Shown here in pieces: positions 62,754 to 64,000 of a stretch of 64,000 nucleotides of DNA. Within the stretch, counting starts at the first letter, position 1; each line of letters begins with the position of its first letter. A program made the translations under genes and the position numbers. Location of the stretch: the NCBI RefSeq assembly GCF_902150035.1, contig NZ_LR597502.1, forward strand, positions 1 to 64,000. Direction: 5' to 3'. The notes below the pieces were generated by a model. That model saw only the letters and a list, made by a program, of their open reading frames with translations. It was not told where the DNA came from and did not search any database. The DNA comes from Enorma burkinafasonensis (GTDB taxonomy: Bacteria > Actinomycetota > Coriobacteriia > Coriobacteriales > Coriobacteriaceae).

Positions 62754-64000
62754 CTATGCGACGTAGAGCTCGTTCTCGAGCTTGCGGGTCGCCTGAATGT
62801 ATTCCTGTTTTCCGCCAAACGCCTTGACGATCTTCATCGGGCTCCCGAAGCGGCGGAACTCCTCCAAGTCGAGCACGCGGGTGTCGTCGAGATCAACAAG
62901 GTTGGAGGTCGCGAACTTGTCGAGAAGCGTCTCAAGGACCTCGCGAGCCACTCCCGAGTACTCGTAGAGGATGCCTTTTTTCTTGACGTTGTTTGCGCGC
63001 TCGCTCCGGGTGAGCGGCTTCTGGTCGTAGGCGATGTGACAGATGAGGTCGAAGTCGCTCATCTGGTCCTGCCCGGACTCTCGGCGCAGCTCATCGAGAA
63101 AGACGCCGTGGGCGCGCAGCTCGTCGATGATGGCCTGCTTCCGGTCCTCGGCGCTCCATGCGACGAGGAAGTGATCGAGGGTGTCAAACTCGCCGAGAAT
63201 GTTTTTACGCGTGTAGTCCTTTAAGCTCTCCGTCACGAGCTGGCCGTCGGAGGAATAGTATTCCACACGCTCTGAAACGATATGGACATCCACGCCGTGG
63301 ACGTGATACTTGATGCGTTTCTTCTCGGCATCGCCGCCCGGGCCGTCGGGCCAATCGGGAGGTGGCGTCACGTCGGGAGGGGAGTCGGGTTTATCCTCAT
63401 CGGGTACCATGGGCCCGTCGGGCGCCGGCTCGAAGATCACGGCGGGTTCCCCGTCGAAGTCGGGGTCGGCGAAGAGGCGCGACGCATCTCGGAAGTCGAG
63501 GATGGTGAAATAGCGCTTATCGTATTCCTCACATATGCGCGTGCCACGTCCGACAATCTGCTTGAACTCGGTCATGCCGTGCTCGCCGAACTTGTTGTCG
63601 AGCACGACGACCTTGCACGTCTTGCAGTTCACGCCCGTGGTGAGGAGCTTGGAGGTGGTGACGATGGTCGGGAACCGCTCGTCGGGGCCAATGAAGTTGT
63701 CGAGCTGTGCCTTGCCCTCTTTGTCGTCCCCCGTGATTTTCATCACGTAGGTCGGGTGGTCCTTGACGATGTCGGCGTTCTCGTTGACGAGCGCCCTGCG
63801 CATGTTCTCTGCATGCTCGATGTCAACGCAGAACACGATGGTCTTTGCGTAGCGGTCGGTTTCCTTGAGGAACTGCGTGATCTTCTTGGCAACCTGCTCG
63901 TTTCTCTCCTTGATGACGATCTCGCTGTCGAAGTCCTGCTTCTCATAGACCCGGTCGGGAAGCTCCTCGCCCCGGTCGTCGATCTTTCCGGCTTCGGGGC
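62754..64000 (-). CDS. hsdR: Type I restriction endonuclease subunit, EcoEI-like (C-terminal part; 5' end beyond window)
   Basis: About 415 residues of the C-terminal half are visible; the frame is open to the window edge. It holds the second helicase domain (KTIVFCVDIEHAENMRRAL, VTTSKLLTTGVNCKT, motif VI QIVGRGTRI) and then a Pro/Asp-rich linker and a helical C-terminal domain like that of EcoEI R. The enzyme translocates DNA using ATP and cuts at distance when the target is unmethylated. The DEAD box and nuclease domain would lie beyond 64000, so I cannot judge if the gene is intact. Confidence 0.92.
   Translation of the reverse strand, partial: PEAGKIDDRGEELPDRVYEKQDFDSEIVIKERNEQVAKKITQFLKETDRYAKTIVFCVDIEHAENMRRALVNENADIVKDHPTYVMKITGDDKEGKAQLDNFIGPDERFPTIVTTSKLLTTGVNCKTCKVVVLDNKFGEHGMTEFKQIVGRGTRICEEYDKRYFTILDFRDASRLFADPDFDGEPAVIFEPAPDGPMVPDEDKPDSPPDVTPPPDWPDGPGGDAEKKRIKYHVHGVDVHIVSERVEYYSSDGQLVTESLKDYTRKNILGEFDTLDHFLVAWSAEDRKQAIIDELRAHGVFLDELRRESGQDQMSDFDLICHIAYDQKPLTRSERANNVKKKGILYEYSGVAREVLETLLDKFATSNLVDLDDTRVLDLEEFRRFGSPMKIVKAFGGKQEYIQATRKLENELYVA

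Overview
The window is GC-rich chromosomal DNA most like an anaerobic gut actinobacterium of the class Coriobacteriia, with Collinsella as my best guess. This is inferred from gene content, not from a marker gene: WhiA and a GC-rich genome of actinobacterial type sit beside a Firmicutes-style fatty-acid operon (FabK, FabZ, AccB/C/DA), a lactose/cellobiose PTS, and a gap-pgk-tpiA-gpmI-secG glycolytic cluster. No 16S rRNA gene is present.

Layout. Bases 1-238 look like the end of an IS21-type insertion sequence. Bases 642-6194 are a beta-glucoside PTS operon: a PRD regulator, 6-phospho-beta-glucosidase, then EIIC, EIIA and EIIB, closed by a strong terminator. Then come coaE, a small lytic transglycosylase, uvrB and two tandem paralogous lipoproteins. 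On the minus strand, 11531-20769 is a complete type II fatty-acid synthesis operon, transcribed fabH-acpP-fabK-fabD-fabG-fabF-accB-fabZ-accC-accDA. It is followed by two FAD-dependent enzymes, an Mrp-type ATPase, and a pair of large YhgE/Pip membrane proteins with a divergent TetR regulator. From 30.9 to 40.7 kb on the plus strand lie uvrA, ybaK, an NlpC/P60 hydrolase, an ATP-grasp ligase, murJ and uvrC. From 41.1 to 48.6 kb lie rapZ, whiA, gap, pgk, tpiA, gpmI and secG, followed by an orphan oligopeptide-binding lipoprotein and a tRNA-Leu(GAG).

After the tRNA (50.6 kb to the window end) base composition falls and gene content becomes accessory: an AAA ATPase with a membrane partner, a DinJ/YafQ toxin-antitoxin pair, a frameshifted HNH nuclease, an unknown protein, a DUF4268 nuclease-like protein with a GIY-YIG partner, and a type I restriction-modification locus. 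That locus (hsdR-hsdM-hsdS on the minus strand) has a second, promoterless hsdS cassette in the opposite orientation, with a tyrosine recombinase gene between the two. Two pairs of long inverted repeats (134 bp with one mismatch, and 399 bp with scattered mismatches) join the two hsdS copies. This is the architecture of a DNA-inversion switch that shuffles target recognition domains, so the methylation pattern of the cell is probably phase-variable. It is the most interesting system in the window.

Candidate regulatory DNA includes TTGAC/GTCAA palindromes before fabH, LacI/CcpA-type palindromes before gap and before secG (the latter inside a structured region), a double palindrome between the YhgE pair and tetR, and a hairpin that would bury the start codon of the recombinase.
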